Shown here piece by piece: positions 25,601 through 34,712 of a DNA stretch of 64,000 bases (position 1 is the stretch's first letter; each line of letters begins with the position of its first letter). The stretch comes from JAVJSD01 sp040219575 (lineage in GTDB: Bacteria; Planctomycetota; Planctomycetia; Pirellulales; Pirellulaceae). A model generated the notes under the pieces. The model saw nothing but the letters and a program-made list of their open reading frames with translations. It had not been told where the DNA came from and did no database searches. Location of the stretch: NCBI GenBank assembly GCA_040219575.1, contig JAVJSD010000011.1:62001-126000 (forward strand), written 5' to 3'. A program made the translations under genes and the position numbers.

Positions 25601-27202
25601 CTGGGCGAACAATTGCTTGAAGTAGTCGTAGATCATCCGCGGATTGTCGGACAGGCAGGCCAACGACGAATCGTTGCCCATCGAGCCGATCGGATCGCGC
25701 ATTTCGGTGATCATCGGCAACAGCATGAACTGCATCGTCTCGGTGGTGTAGCCGAACGCCTGCATCCGCGACAGCAGCGTTTTCGGGCGGAAGCCGTGCT
25801 TCTCTTCGCTGGGATGCAGGTCGGACAGGTCGATGCGTTGTTCGCGAAGCCACTCGGCGTAGGGACGTCGGCCGGCGAAGTCGCTCTTCAACTCGTCGTC
25901 GGGAATCAGACGTCCCTGTTCGAAATCCACCAGGAACATCTTGCCGGGCTGCAACCGCCCCTTCGACTTGACGATCTTCGGATCGACCGGCAGCACGCCG
26001 ACTTCGCTGGCCATGATCACACGGTCGTCGTGGGTGATGTAGAACCGGCTGGGGCGCAGCCCATTGCGGTCGAGCACGGCGCCGATGTACTTGCCGTCGG
26101 TGAAGGCGATCGAGGCCGGGCCGTCCCAGGGCTCCATCAGGCAGGAGTGGTACTCGTAGAACGCCCGCTTCTTCTCCGACATCGTTTGATGGTTTTGCCA
26201 CGCTTCGGGAATCATCATCATCACCGATTCCTGCAGCGTCCGGCCCGACATGAGCAAGAACTCCAGCACGTTGTCGAACGTGCCGGAGTCGGAGCAATCG
26301 GGTTCGGTGACGGGGAACAGCCGGTCGATTTCGTCGCCGAACAGCGGCGAACTCACGACCCCCTGGCGGGCCCGCATCCAGTTCTTGTTGCCGCGAACCG
26401 TGTTGATTTCGCCGTTGTGGCTCATGAAACGGAACGGTTGCGCGCGGTCCCAACTGGGGAACGTATTGGTCGAGAATCGCGAGTGCACCATCGCCAGGTG
26501 CGTGGTGAAGTCGGGATCGCGGAGGTCGGGAAAGTAGGGAAGCAGTTGATCGGGCGTCAGCATCCCCTTGTAGATCATCACTTTCGTCGACAGCGAGCAG
26601 ATGTAAAACACCTTGGCCTGCGTCAGCGATGCGTCCGTCCGCAGGCGATTGCTGGCCTGCTTCCGGATGAGGTAGAGCTGCCGTTCAAAGTCGTCGCCGG
26701 AGAGACCGTCGGCGGCCGCCACAATCAACTGCTCCATCGCCGGTTCGGCGGCGGCCGCGGTGGGGCCGATGTCGGCCTGTTTGGCTTGCGTGGGAACCTT
26801 GCGCCAGCCGATCAGCCGCTGCCCCTGCTCGGCCACGATCGACGCCACGACTCGTTTGCAGGTCTCACGCTCCGCTTCCAACTGCGGCAGGAAGACGATG
26901 CCCACACCGTATTGTCCCGCCGCCGGCAGTTCGGTCTTTAGTTCCTCGCGGACCACCTTGGCGAGGAACTCATGCGGCAACGCCGTCAGGATTCCGGCGC
27001 CGTCGCCCGTATTCGCTTCACACCCGCAGGCGCCGCGGTGATTCATCGCCCTCAGCACCTGGTCGGCGTCAAGAACGATCTGATGGCTGCGCTGGCCCTT
27101 GATGTGGGCCACGAAACCGACGCCGCAACTGTCTTTCTCCAGCTCGGGATCGTAGAGCCCTTGCCGTGGCGGAAGTCCGAAAGGATTGTGTTCGTTGCTC
27201 AT
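22610..27202 (-). CDS. gltB: Glutamate synthase large subunit
   Basis: 1530 residues from [20 protein letters not shown]. The glutamine-hydrolysing nucleophile is expected to be Cys26 ([13 protein letters not shown]) after removal of the propeptide. Central and synthase domains show [38 protein letters not shown] and the 3Fe-4S cysteines in [20 protein letters not shown]; the C-terminal beta-helix ([14 protein letters not shown]...[20 protein letters not shown]) is complete. It catalyses glutamate formation with GltD in nitrogen assimilation. The start is preferred over a ~110-residue upstream extension that overlaps the LysR gene and is low-complexity. Confidence 0.96.
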   Translation of the reverse strand: [1530 protein letters not shown]

Positions 27203-27263
27203 GCGCTTGGTCGTCCCATCGACGAAACTAGGAATTGTCAGCGAAGAGGATTCCCGGCTCGGC

Positions 27264-28313
27264 TCACGCGCCGTTGCGAGCCTGGTCGCCCGGTTTGGCG
27301 TCGTGCCCGTCGCCGTTCGGCGTCGGCGGGTCCGTCGTGGACTTCCCGCTCGCGGCCTTTTTCGAACGACCGTTCTTGCCGTTGGCGTGCTTGCCGTTGG
27401 CGTCGTCGGCGGTGGGCTGGCTTGGCGGGTCGGTGGCACGCTCGCGGAGAAGATGCATGAATTGCCGCGCCGATTTACCCAGCTCTTTGCCCCGACGATG
27501 AATGATGCCCAACGGACGCACCAGCTGCACATCCGCCAGGTTGCCCGTCACCAGCGTGCCGAACGCGACTTCGCGTTCGACCGTCGGCGCCGGCAGCAGA
27601 CCAAAGCCGGCATTGATCTCGATTGCTCGTTTGATGGTCTCGATGTTGTCGAACTCCATCACGACTTTGCAGGCCACGTCGTTCGCCGACAACGTGCGGT
27701 CGATCTCGCGCCGGATTTGCAAGTCCTGATCGAAACTAACCATGTCCAGACCGTCCAACTCTTCCAGCATCACCGAACCACGCTCCGCCAGCGGATGCGC
27801 CGGCGCGCAGACCAACAACATCGGCTCCTCACGCCACGGAATCGCCTTGATCGTGCGCGACGACTTCGCGTAACTCACCAAACCCACATCGACGCGGTCG
27901 TGCTCCACCAACTCGTACACCTGGTCCGGATGGTGGTATTCCAACCGCACGTTCGACTTCGGGTGCTGGCTGAGGAACTCGCGGACGTAGCGGTTCAAGT
28001 GGCTCAAGCCGACCGAATAGATCGACGCGATGCCGACTTTGCCCGCCACCTCCTGGTGCAACGTGCGAACTTCCTCCTCCAGCGCCGACAACCGCTGCAC
28101 CAGCTTGCGGCACCCGTCGTAGTACACTTCTCCCTCGGGCGTCAGCACGAACGGTCGCTTCGAGCGGTCGATCAACCGCACGCCCAGCCGCTCCTCGAGC
28201 TGATGCACCATCTGGCTCGCGCCGGACTGCGAAATACCGTTTTCGTCGGCCGCACGAGAAAAACTCCGGCGCCCCACCACGTCGCAAAAAACCTTCAGCG
28301 ATTTGACGTGCAT
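27264..28313 (-). CDS. LysR family transcriptional regulator, likely controls gltBD
   Basis: 349 residues. The N-terminal wHTH is SLKVFCDVVGRRSFSRAADE followed by NGISQSGASQMVHQLEERLGVRLIDRS. The periplasmic-binding-like effector domain follows (VGIASIYSVGLSHLNRYVREF, LLVCAPAHPLAERGS). The last ~60 residues are an unusual Lys/Gly/Asn/Pro-rich tail (ANGKHANGKNGRSKK) not part of the LysR fold. It is encoded 61 bases upstream of gltB and in the same direction, unlike the usual divergent LysR arrangement, so it may be the first gene of the unit. Confidence 0.9.
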   Translation of the reverse strand: MHVKSLKVFCDVVGRRSFSRAADENGISQSGASQMVHQLEERLGVRLIDRSKRPFVLTPEGEVYYDGCRKLVQRLSALEEEVRTLHQEVAGKVGIASIYSVGLSHLNRYVREFLSQHPKSNVRLEYHHPDQVYELVEHDRVDVGLVSYAKSSRTIKAIPWREEPMLLVCAPAHPLAERGSVMLEELDGLDMVSFDQDLQIRREIDRTLSANDVACKVVMEFDNIETIKRAIEINAGFGLLPAPTVEREVAFGTLVTGNLADVQLVRPLGIIHRRGKELGKSARQFMHLLRERATDPPSQPTADDANGKHANGKNGRSKKAASGKSTTDPPTPNGDGHDAKPGDQARNGA

Positions 28314-28549
28314 CGAGCGACCGGCTGGAATTACGAAGTCAAATAGAGGCGAATGGCTGCATTAAAGACAAGCATAGTAAGATAAGGACGTCCGTCCAGC
28401 GGGTCAACCAGCTTCTTGCAGATTTCGCGCGCCGTCGGGCGAAGATTCAGTTCGGCGCGAACCTCGCTGCGCCAGGCGCAACCTCTTATGATGAATAACC
28501 TTGTGATGCCATCACACGCCGCCGCCGCCACCGGGAGCCGCCTCCAGCC

Positions 28550-30193
28550 ATGAAAGCCTCCGACCTGTTCGTTCGCGCCCTCGTCGGCGAAGGAGTTCGC
28601 CACGTGTTCGCCGTGCCCGGCGAGGAAAATCTCGATCTGTTGCAGTCGCTGAAGGACTCCTCGATCCGGGTCGTCGTCACGCGGCACGAACAGCCGGCCG
28701 GATTCATGGCGGCCACCTATGGGCGGCTCACCGGCAAGGCCGGCGTCTGCCTCTCCACGCTCGGCCCCGGCGCCACCAACCTCGTCACCGCCGCCGCCTA
28801 CGCTCAGCTCGGCGCCATGCCGATGTTGATGGTCACGGGACAGAAGCCGATCAAGACCAGCAAGCAGGGCTTCTTTCAGATCATCGACACGGTCGACATG
28901 ATGCGCCCGATCACCAAGTACACGCAGCAGATCGTCAGCGCCGACAACGTCCCGGCGCGCGTTCGCGAGGCGTTTCGGCAGGCGGAGGAGGAGCGCCCCG
29001 GCGCCGTCCACCTCGAGTTGCCGGAGGACATCGCCCGCGACGAGTCGACCATGCCGCTGATTGCGTCCAGCTACCACCGCCGGCCGATCGCCGAGCAGAA
29101 GGCGGTGCAACGCGCCGTCGAGATGATCGAGGCGTCGCAGCGGCCGCTGCTGCTGATCGGCGCCGCCGCCAACCGCAAACTGACCAGCAGCACCCTCAAC
29201 GAGTTTCTGGAGCATTCCGGCATCCCCTTCTTCACCACGCAGATGGGCAAGGGCGTGATCGACGAACGCAGCCCGCTCTGCCTGGGCTGCGCCGCGCTAT
29301 CGGACGACGATTTCCTGCATCGCGCCATCGACGCCGCCGATCTGATCGTCAACGTCGGACACGACATCGTCGAGAAGCCGCCGTTCTTCATGCGTCCCGG
29401 CGGACGTCAGGTGATCCATGTGAACTTTGTCTCGGCCAAGATCGACGCCGTCTATTTTCCGCAACTCGAAGTCATCGGCGACATCGCCAACAGCATGTGG
29501 CAATTGCGCCGACAGATCAGCCGGCAAGCTCACTGGGACTTCAGCTTCTTTCAGCGAATCAAACAGCAGATCGACGCGCATATTCAGGAGGGGGCCGACG
29601 ACACGCGAATGCCGCTTTGCCCGCAACGGATCGTGGCCGATGTCCGCCGTGCGATGCCGGCCGACGGCGTGGTCGCCCTCGACAACGGCATGTACAAGAT
29701 CTGGTTCGCCCGCAACTACCAGGCCTACCAACCGAACACGTTGTTGTTGGACAACGCCCTGGCGTCGATGGGCGCCGGGCTGCCGTCGGCGATCGCCGCG
29801 TCGCTGGTCTGCCCCAATCGCAAGGTGCTGGCGGTTTGCGGAGACGGCGGTTTCATGATGAACTCGCAAGAGATGGAGACCGCCGTCCGCCTGGGCGTGA
29901 ACCTCGTCGTGCTCGTGCTGCGCGACGACGCCTACGGGATGATCAAGTGGAAGCAGCAGGACATGGGCCTCGACGATTTCGGCTTGGACTTCTCCAATCC
30001 CGATTTCGTGCAATACGCGGCGAGCTACGGCGCCGCCGGACATCGGGTGGAGCGGGCCGCCGACCTGATGCCGCTGCTGGCGCAATGCCTTGAAAGCGAA
30101 GGCGTACATTTGATCGACGTGCCGGTCGACTACTCCGACAACGTCCGCGTGCTCAAACATGAAATCAAACACCGCAGCCAACTGCTCTCATGA
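28550..30193 (+). CDS. Acetolactate synthase-like ThDP enzyme, large subunit
   Basis: 547 residues with the three ThDP-enzyme domains. The catalytic Glu is in VVTRHEQPAGFMAATYGRLT, the FAD/central domain carries TFTTQMGKG-like text (IPFFTTQMGKGVIDE), and the ThDP-Mg site is CGDGGFMMNSQEMETAVRLG with NLVVLVLRDDAYGMIKWKQQ. It decarboxylates pyruvate and condenses it to acetolactate. GMIKWKQQDMGL resembles catabolic AlsS as well as biosynthetic IlvB; no small regulatory subunit gene lies beside it, which favours an AlsS-like or specialised enzyme. GAGCCGCCTCCAGCC precedes the ATG; no clear Shine-Dalgarno. Confidence 0.87.
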   Translation: MKASDLFVRALVGEGVRHVFAVPGEENLDLLQSLKDSSIRVVVTRHEQPAGFMAATYGRLTGKAGVCLSTLGPGATNLVTAAAYAQLGAMPMLMVTGQKPIKTSKQGFFQIIDTVDMMRPITKYTQQIVSADNVPARVREAFRQAEEERPGAVHLELPEDIARDESTMPLIASSYHRRPIAEQKAVQRAVEMIEASQRPLLLIGAAANRKLTSSTLNEFLEHSGIPFFTTQMGKGVIDERSPLCLGCAALSDDDFLHRAIDAADLIVNVGHDIVEKPPFFMRPGGRQVIHVNFVSAKIDAVYFPQLEVIGDIANSMWQLRRQISRQAHWDFSFFQRIKQQIDAHIQEGADDTRMPLCPQRIVADVRRAMPADGVVALDNGMYKIWFARNYQAYQPNTLLLDNALASMGAGLPSAIAASLVCPNRKVLAVCGDGGFMMNSQEMETAVRLGVNLVVLVLRDDAYGMIKWKQQDMGLDDFGLDFSNPDFVQYAASYGAAGHRVERAADLMPLLAQCLESEGVHLIDVPVDYSDNVRVLKHEIKHRSQLLS

Positions 30194-30280
30194 AGCGGCT
30201 GCTGGGCCGCTTCCCGGGCGGCCAGCCGGCAAGACCTGCTTGCACAAGCGCGGGACCGAGAGCATCAACCTCGGCCACCC

Positions 30281-30520
30281 TCACTCGGCGTCACCCTCCA
30301 GCCGATTCGGGTGCAACGCCGCCTTCCGCCCCAGTTTGAATTGCCCCTCTCCCACGAGCACCATCGGCAAATTGGGATAGAGATGCGCGTAGGCGCCAGC
30401 CCATACGGCCGCCTCCCCGTCGTCGACGATGCAGTTGCAGTTCAAACATCGGAAAGCGCCGTCGGTCGTGGCGACGTAGCGCAACGAGCTTCCGCAATTT
30501 CGGCAGAGGTTGTCGGCCAT
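30281..30520 (-). CDS. Small zinc-ribbon protein (79 aa)
   Basis: Two knuckles, LCRNCGSSLRY and FRCLNCNCIVDD, give a CxxC...CxxC zinc-ribbon in the first 32 residues. The remainder (AAVWAGAYAHLYPNLPMVLV GEGQFKLG) is a short beta-rich tail. No family name is recognised and no partner gene is nearby. It is convergent with the acetolactate synthase gene. Confidence 0.7.
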   Translation of the reverse strand: MADNLCRNCGSSLRYVATTDGAFRCLNCNCIVDDGEAAVWAGAYAHLYPNLPMVLVGEGQFKLGRKAALHPNRLEGDAE

Positions 30521-30991
30521 AAATCGTCCTGGTGTCGTTCAAGGGCAATGCGTGCACACCTACCTATCGGAAGCCTAGCTCACCAATCCCGCCGGCAACC
30601 GCATGCACGCCCAGCATGAAACACAAGGCGTTTAACAGTAATACCTTACGGCTTGCGGCCGCCCGCAGCCGTCTTAGCTTCGCAAGACAACGGAGCAGCG
30701 TCAGCCGCCACACTCGGGCCGCAAGGCCTGATTTTCGTCTGCGGACCGCGTGCCCAAATGCAACGGCCTGACTGCACACCTTGCCCCTTGCGAGACGATG
30801 CAATAATATGTCGGACTTGCTGGATTCGCCATGCAGTGTGGTATCGGGCCGCCCAGCCCAAGCCCAACCCTGGCAACCAGTTGCAAGCGACCCATCGCGC
30901 GCCCGAACCGTTCCCACGGTTTTTTGGTCGTGGGTGATGCGCCGCGGCGAACATTGTTCGTCGACAACGGCGACAGGCCCACAACTGCCGA
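30521..30991. other. Gap before tRNA-Asn with no supported gene
   Basis: Open frames on both strands here are low quality and mutually overlapping. No RNA fold or repeat was recognised apart from the start of the tRNA. Confidence 0.45.
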
Positions 30992-31066
<75 letters not shown>

Positions 31067-31111
31067 CGAAGAAATTTGGAGCGGATCTGCCCCCTCCACT
31101 GGTTAGCTCTC

Positions 31112-31142
31112 AACGCCGAGGCCATTGGCTCTCGGCGTTTTT
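31112..31142 (+). terminator. Rho-independent terminator of tRNA-Asn
   Basis: AACGCCGAG (31112-31120) pairs with CTCGGCGTT (31131-31139), loop of 10, followed by a T-run. It points rightward, 48 bases after the tRNA. Confidence 0.85.
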
Positions 31143-31462
31143 CGTATCTCTAGGCCACGCAAGATCTTCGGCCAACGCCCGCGCTAACCAAGCCTCTCTT
31201 TCCGCAAAGCGTCGTACGGAACACCCCAGAGAAAACTGCCCGTTTTCGACGAGACCCTCGGTGAGACTCGGAACTAACTCTCGCGCTCTCGGCTGATTCC
31301 GGGGAACGCGGTTAACGCACGAGAGGCGCGGTGAGAGCGCGGTGAGAACTCTGGCGGCGATTCGTTGCAGCGACGCTTGAACGCTGCTCGTCTATTAGCG
31401 TATCTGTCTTGTCCTTGATGGCGTGCGCGTGTCGCGCCGCCGACCACAGCAAGGAGACGGAT
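31143..31462. other. Upstream region of the recombinase operon, candidate att/control region
   Basis: No gene. Near 31318-31356 there is a short tandem motif GCGCGGTGAGA repeated (AGGCGCGGTGAGAGCGCGGTGAGAAC) plus flanking CGCACGAGAGG. Serine recombinases often have their crossover site immediately upstream of their gene, so this is where an attachment site would be expected, but no direct repeat elsewhere in the window was found. Confidence 0.35.
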
Positions 31463-32953
31463 ATGACGCATTGGTGGGAGATCGCCAACCCAATAGCACC
31501 CGACGGTTTGCCCAAGGTGCGGGCCGTGGCCTACTATCGGCATTCGGCCCAGGACCGCCAGGAGAACTCGATTCCCATCCAACGCGACCAAGTCCGCGAG
31601 TGGGCCGACAAGAACGGCGTGGAGATCATTCACGAGTTCGCCGACGCCGGGAAGTCCGGATTGAATGCCGAAGGCCGACCGGCGTTCACCGAGATGATGG
31701 AAGAGTGGGTCAAGCAGCGGCACGACTTCGACTACGTCCTGTGCCTGGACGTTAGCCGCTGGGGGCGGTTTCAAGACATCGATCTGTCGGCGCAATACAG
31801 CGCCGAGTGCCGCAAGAGCAAGAAGCAGATCATCTACACCACGATCGGCAAGCCGCGGGAAGACGACCCGCTGTATCCGGTCTACGTGCAATTCGAACGC
31901 TTCCGCGCCGCGCAGTACAGCCGTGAGCTGTCCGACAAGGTCTGGCGCGGCTGCGTCAAGATCGCCGAGCAGGGCTACTGGGCGGGCGGGACTGCGCCGT
32001 ACGGGCTGCAGCGGTTGTTGCTGGATGAGAAACGCGAGCCACTGCACGTGCTGGCGGATGGCCAGCGGAAGGGGATTCAGAATCAGCGGGTGACGTTGGT
32101 CGAAGGGCCGCCGGACGAAGTCGCCGCGATCCGCCGCATCTTCCACGAGTTCGTCGAACTCGAGTATTCCGAATACCGGATCGCCGAAGGACTCAACAAC
32201 GATCGAATCCCGTCCCCCAGCGGCCGCCGCTGGGGAGCCGGTTCAGTGCTGGCCCGCCTGCGCAACGAGAAGTATGCGGGGACGATGGTCTACAACCAGA
32301 CCAGCCAGAAGCTCAAGACGCCCTCGCATCCCAATCCGCCTGAACAATGGGTGCGCACTCCGGACGCCTTCGACGGCATTATCCCTGCGGAGCAGTTCGA
32401 ACAGGCCCAGCAGATCTTGGAACGCCGTAAGCAGAAGTACGACCCTGACTACATGTTGCGGCAACTCAACGCGTTGTACCAGCAACATGGCTTGTTTCGA
32501 TCGTCGCTGTTGCGACTCGACGACCGGACGCCCAGCGCGGGCAGTTACGCCCGCCACTTCGGTTCGCTGGACTTCGCGTTTCAACAGCTGTTCAACACGG
32601 AGCGGGACCGGGCGCGGGAATTGGTCCACGACCGGATCCGCGAGCATGTCCCCGATGTGCTGCCGTACGCCGACTTCCTGGTGCTGGACCAGAAACTGAC
32701 GCTGTCGGTGCAACCGGCCGTCCCGATTCCCCACGGCTACGCCGCGTATTGGCCGTTCTGCCGCGACGCCCGCCAGGTGATCGACATCACGCTGGGCGTG
32801 TTGCTCTCGAATCCGGGGGACTGCGAGATTCTGGGCTACGTCGCGCTGCCCAAGTGGCTGACGGGCGACCACACGTTTCGCTTCACCGACTCGTCGTCGC
32901 GGGCCGACATGTTCGGCCGCTGCGATCTCAACTTTCTGCAACAGCTCATTTGA
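31463..32953 (+). CDS. Serine recombinase (resolvase/invertase superfamily)
   Basis: 496 residues from MTHWWEIANPIAPDGLP, preceded by AAGGAGACGGAT. The catalytic domain has Ser28 in AVAYYRHSAQDRQENSI and the second Arg region in LCLDVSRWGRFQDIDL. A 'Recombinase' domain follows (VAAIRRIFHEFVELEYSEYR, NDRIPSPSGRRWGAGSVLARLRN, YAGTMVYNQTS). The C-terminal ~150 residues (RTPSAGSYARHFGSLDFAFQ) form an unusual extension instead of the coiled-coil/zinc ribbon of phage integrases, and contain a block resembling the FGS-x repeats of the genes downstream. It is the first gene of a six-gene coupled operon. It could mobilise the island or invert DNA; the substrate is unknown. Confidence 0.88.
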   Translation: MTHWWEIANPIAPDGLPKVRAVAYYRHSAQDRQENSIPIQRDQVREWADKNGVEIIHEFADAGKSGLNAEGRPAFTEMMEEWVKQRHDFDYVLCLDVSRWGRFQDIDLSAQYSAECRKSKKQIIYTTIGKPREDDPLYPVYVQFERFRAAQYSRELSDKVWRGCVKIAEQGYWAGGTAPYGLQRLLLDEKREPLHVLADGQRKGIQNQRVTLVEGPPDEVAAIRRIFHEFVELEYSEYRIAEGLNNDRIPSPSGRRWGAGSVLARLRNEKYAGTMVYNQTSQKLKTPSHPNPPEQWVRTPDAFDGIIPAEQFEQAQQILERRKQKYDPDYMLRQLNALYQQHGLFRSSLLRLDDRTPSAGSYARHFGSLDFAFQQLFNTERDRARELVHDRIREHVPDVLPYADFLVLDQKLTLSVQPAVPIPHGYAAYWPFCRDARQVIDITLGVLLSNPGDCEILGYVALPKWLTGDHTFRFTDSSSRADMFGRCDLNFLQQLI

Positions 32954-32964
32954 CGGAGGCCGCC

Positions 32965-33867
32965 ATGGACAACATCCCGCACATCTGCCCGATCCGAGAC
33001 CGCCGCTATGCGGAGATCCCGCTCGACAGCATCAAGGTCATCAACTCCCGCAACCGGGACCAGGAGCAGTTCGAGATGAATGTCGAGAGCATCGACAGTG
33101 TCGGCCTGCTCAAGCCGATTCGCGTCAACGACAAGTTCGTCGAACGGACCGGCCTGTACGAGCTGATCTGCGGCGAGGGCCGCCTGCTGGCGCACCGCCA
33201 ACTGGGCCGAACCGCCGTGCTGGCCGAGGTCATTACCTGCACCCGCAAGGAAGCCTACCTGCAATCGCTGGTCGAGAACATCGCCCGCACCAAGCCCGAC
33301 AGCATGGACTTCGCGCGCGAGCTGAAACGCTTGCACGACGAAGGTTGGAGTTTCCAAAGAATCGCCCGCGTGGCCTGCAAACACGAGCACTACATCCGGG
33401 ACTACATCCGGCTGGTCGAGCAGGGGGAGGAACGCCTGATCCGCGGCGTCGAGACGGGCGTGTTCCCCATCAAGTTCGCCACCCAGGTGGCCACCACCGA
33501 CGACGCGCAACTGCAGAACGTGCTGATGGACGCCTTCGACGCCGGCGTGGTCACCACCACGAACTTCGCCCAGGCGCGGCGGATCATCACGCAGCGCGCG
33601 CGAGAACACAAGAAGTCCCCCGCCGACAAACAGTACACCGTGACGCAGCTGGTGCACGACATCGCCGAGACGACCAAAGCCAAGACCTCGTACGTTCGCG
33701 AGGCCAAGACCAAGGAAAACCGCTTCATGACGCTGCTCAACGGCATCAACACACTGTGGAGAGACGCAGCGCTGGTCGAGCTCCTCCGCGCCGAGCAACT
33801 CGCGGAGCGGCCGGAACTGGCCGGTGATTTCAGCTACGAACCGCAACCCAGGGAGAACCCCGTATGA
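32965..33867 (+). CDS. ParB/RepB-like partition protein 1
   Basis: 300 residues. The ParB N-terminal nuclease/CTPase-like domain is seen at YAEIPLDSIKVINSRNRDQE, ESIDSVGLLKPIRVN, ELICGEGRLLAHRQLGRTAV and LVENIARTKPDSMDFARELK, followed by an HTH (GWSFQRIARVACKHEHYIRDYIRLV). The C-terminal half matches the RepB-C-like region seen in planctomycete 'plasmid partitioning protein RepB' homologues. No ParA gene is nearby, so a DNA-binding adaptor role for the neighbouring recombinase is at least as likely as plasmid partition. There is an 11-base gap from the recombinase and GGAGG before the ATG. Confidence 0.82.
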   Translation: MDNIPHICPIRDRRYAEIPLDSIKVINSRNRDQEQFEMNVESIDSVGLLKPIRVNDKFVERTGLYELICGEGRLLAHRQLGRTAVLAEVITCTRKEAYLQSLVENIARTKPDSMDFARELKRLHDEGWSFQRIARVACKHEHYIRDYIRLVEQGEERLIRGVETGVFPIKFATQVATTDDAQLQNVLMDAFDAGVVTTTNFAQARRIITQRAREHKKSPADKQYTVTQLVHDIAETTKAKTSYVREAKTKENRFMTLLNGINTLWRDAALVELLRAEQLAERPELAGDFSYEPQPRENPV

Positions 33868-34712
33868 TTGCCAATGGAAAACAAGTCTCCGGCCTGGACG
33901 TGCCGATCGTCAAGCTGGTGCCGCGCCACGAGCGGAAGGTTGGCAAGAAGTATTATCAGCGGATCGAGGCCAGCTTGCGGGCGGTGGGCCTGATCGATCC
34001 GCTGATCGTGTTTCCGCAGGGGGACAACTACGAGATTCTCGACGGCAGCCTGCGGTATCGCATCCTGTTGGATCTCGGCGTGGAGACCGTCCCCTGTCTG
34101 CTGGGCCGCGAGCGGGAGGCTTTCACCGGTAACCGGATGGTCAACCAGCTCAGCGCGTCGCAAGAGATGCGGATGCTTCGCAAGTCGCTGGAGGAGCTGG
34201 ACGAGAAGACGATCGCCAATGCGCTGGGCATTCAAGGGATCAAGCACCGGCTGAATCAGCATGTACTCAAGAAGTTGCACGAGCGGGTGGTGAAGGCCTT
34301 TGAGGCCGGCAAGCTGAATCTGCAGGCGGCCAAGGAACTGGCGCACGTCAAACCGGAGCGGCAGGCCGAGATCCTCAAGCTCATGGACTCCTGCAACGAC
34401 TACAGCGTGACGTTCGCCAGGGGGTTGGTGCTGAAGACGCCGGTGGCCAAACGCACCAAGACGAACGGCCACAAGACGCCCTGGACCAAGGCGGACGAGA
34501 AGAAAAGCGATCTGCTCAGAAAGCTCAAGGAAGCCGAGCAGCAACAGGATTTTTACTCAGGGCTGTACCGGCAGTACACCACCAACCTGCTGAAGCTGGT
34601 GATCTACGTCCGCACGCTGCTGGCCAACCCGCAGGTCAAGGAACACCTGCAGGCCCAGCATGGCGAACTCGTCGAGCTCTTCGAACAGATCCTGGATAGC
34701 ACCGAGCGCTGA
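33864..34712 (+). CDS. ParB/RepB-like partition protein 2
   Basis: 282 residues starting with an ATGA overlap with ParB 1. The ParB domain is shorter: VPIVKLVPRHERKVGKKYYQ, SLRAVGLIDPLIVFPQGDNY, EILDGSLRYRILLDLGVETV. A helical region with an HTH-like KTIANALGIQGIKHRLNQH and RepB-C-like GKLNLQAAKELAHVKPERQA follow. The C-terminal part is a coiled coil (LLRKLKEAEQQQDFYSGLY). It is a paralogue of its neighbour; two different ParB-like proteins in one operon suggests a heteromeric DNA-binding complex. Confidence 0.8.
   Translation: MIANGKQVSGLDVPIVKLVPRHERKVGKKYYQRIEASLRAVGLIDPLIVFPQGDNYEILDGSLRYRILLDLGVETVPCLLGREREAFTGNRMVNQLSASQEMRMLRKSLEELDEKTIANALGIQGIKHRLNQHVLKKLHERVVKAFEAGKLNLQAAKELAHVKPERQAEILKLMDSCNDYSVTFARGLVLKTPVAKRTKTNGHKTPWTKADEKKSDLLRKLKEAEQQQDFYSGLYRQYTTNLLKLVIYVRTLLANPQVKEHLQAQHGELVELFEQILDSTER

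Noticed and set aside
24695..26941. 748-residue frame antisense to gltB
   Set aside because: It covers the conserved gltB core on the other strand and its translation has no recognisable family. It is an antisense artefact.
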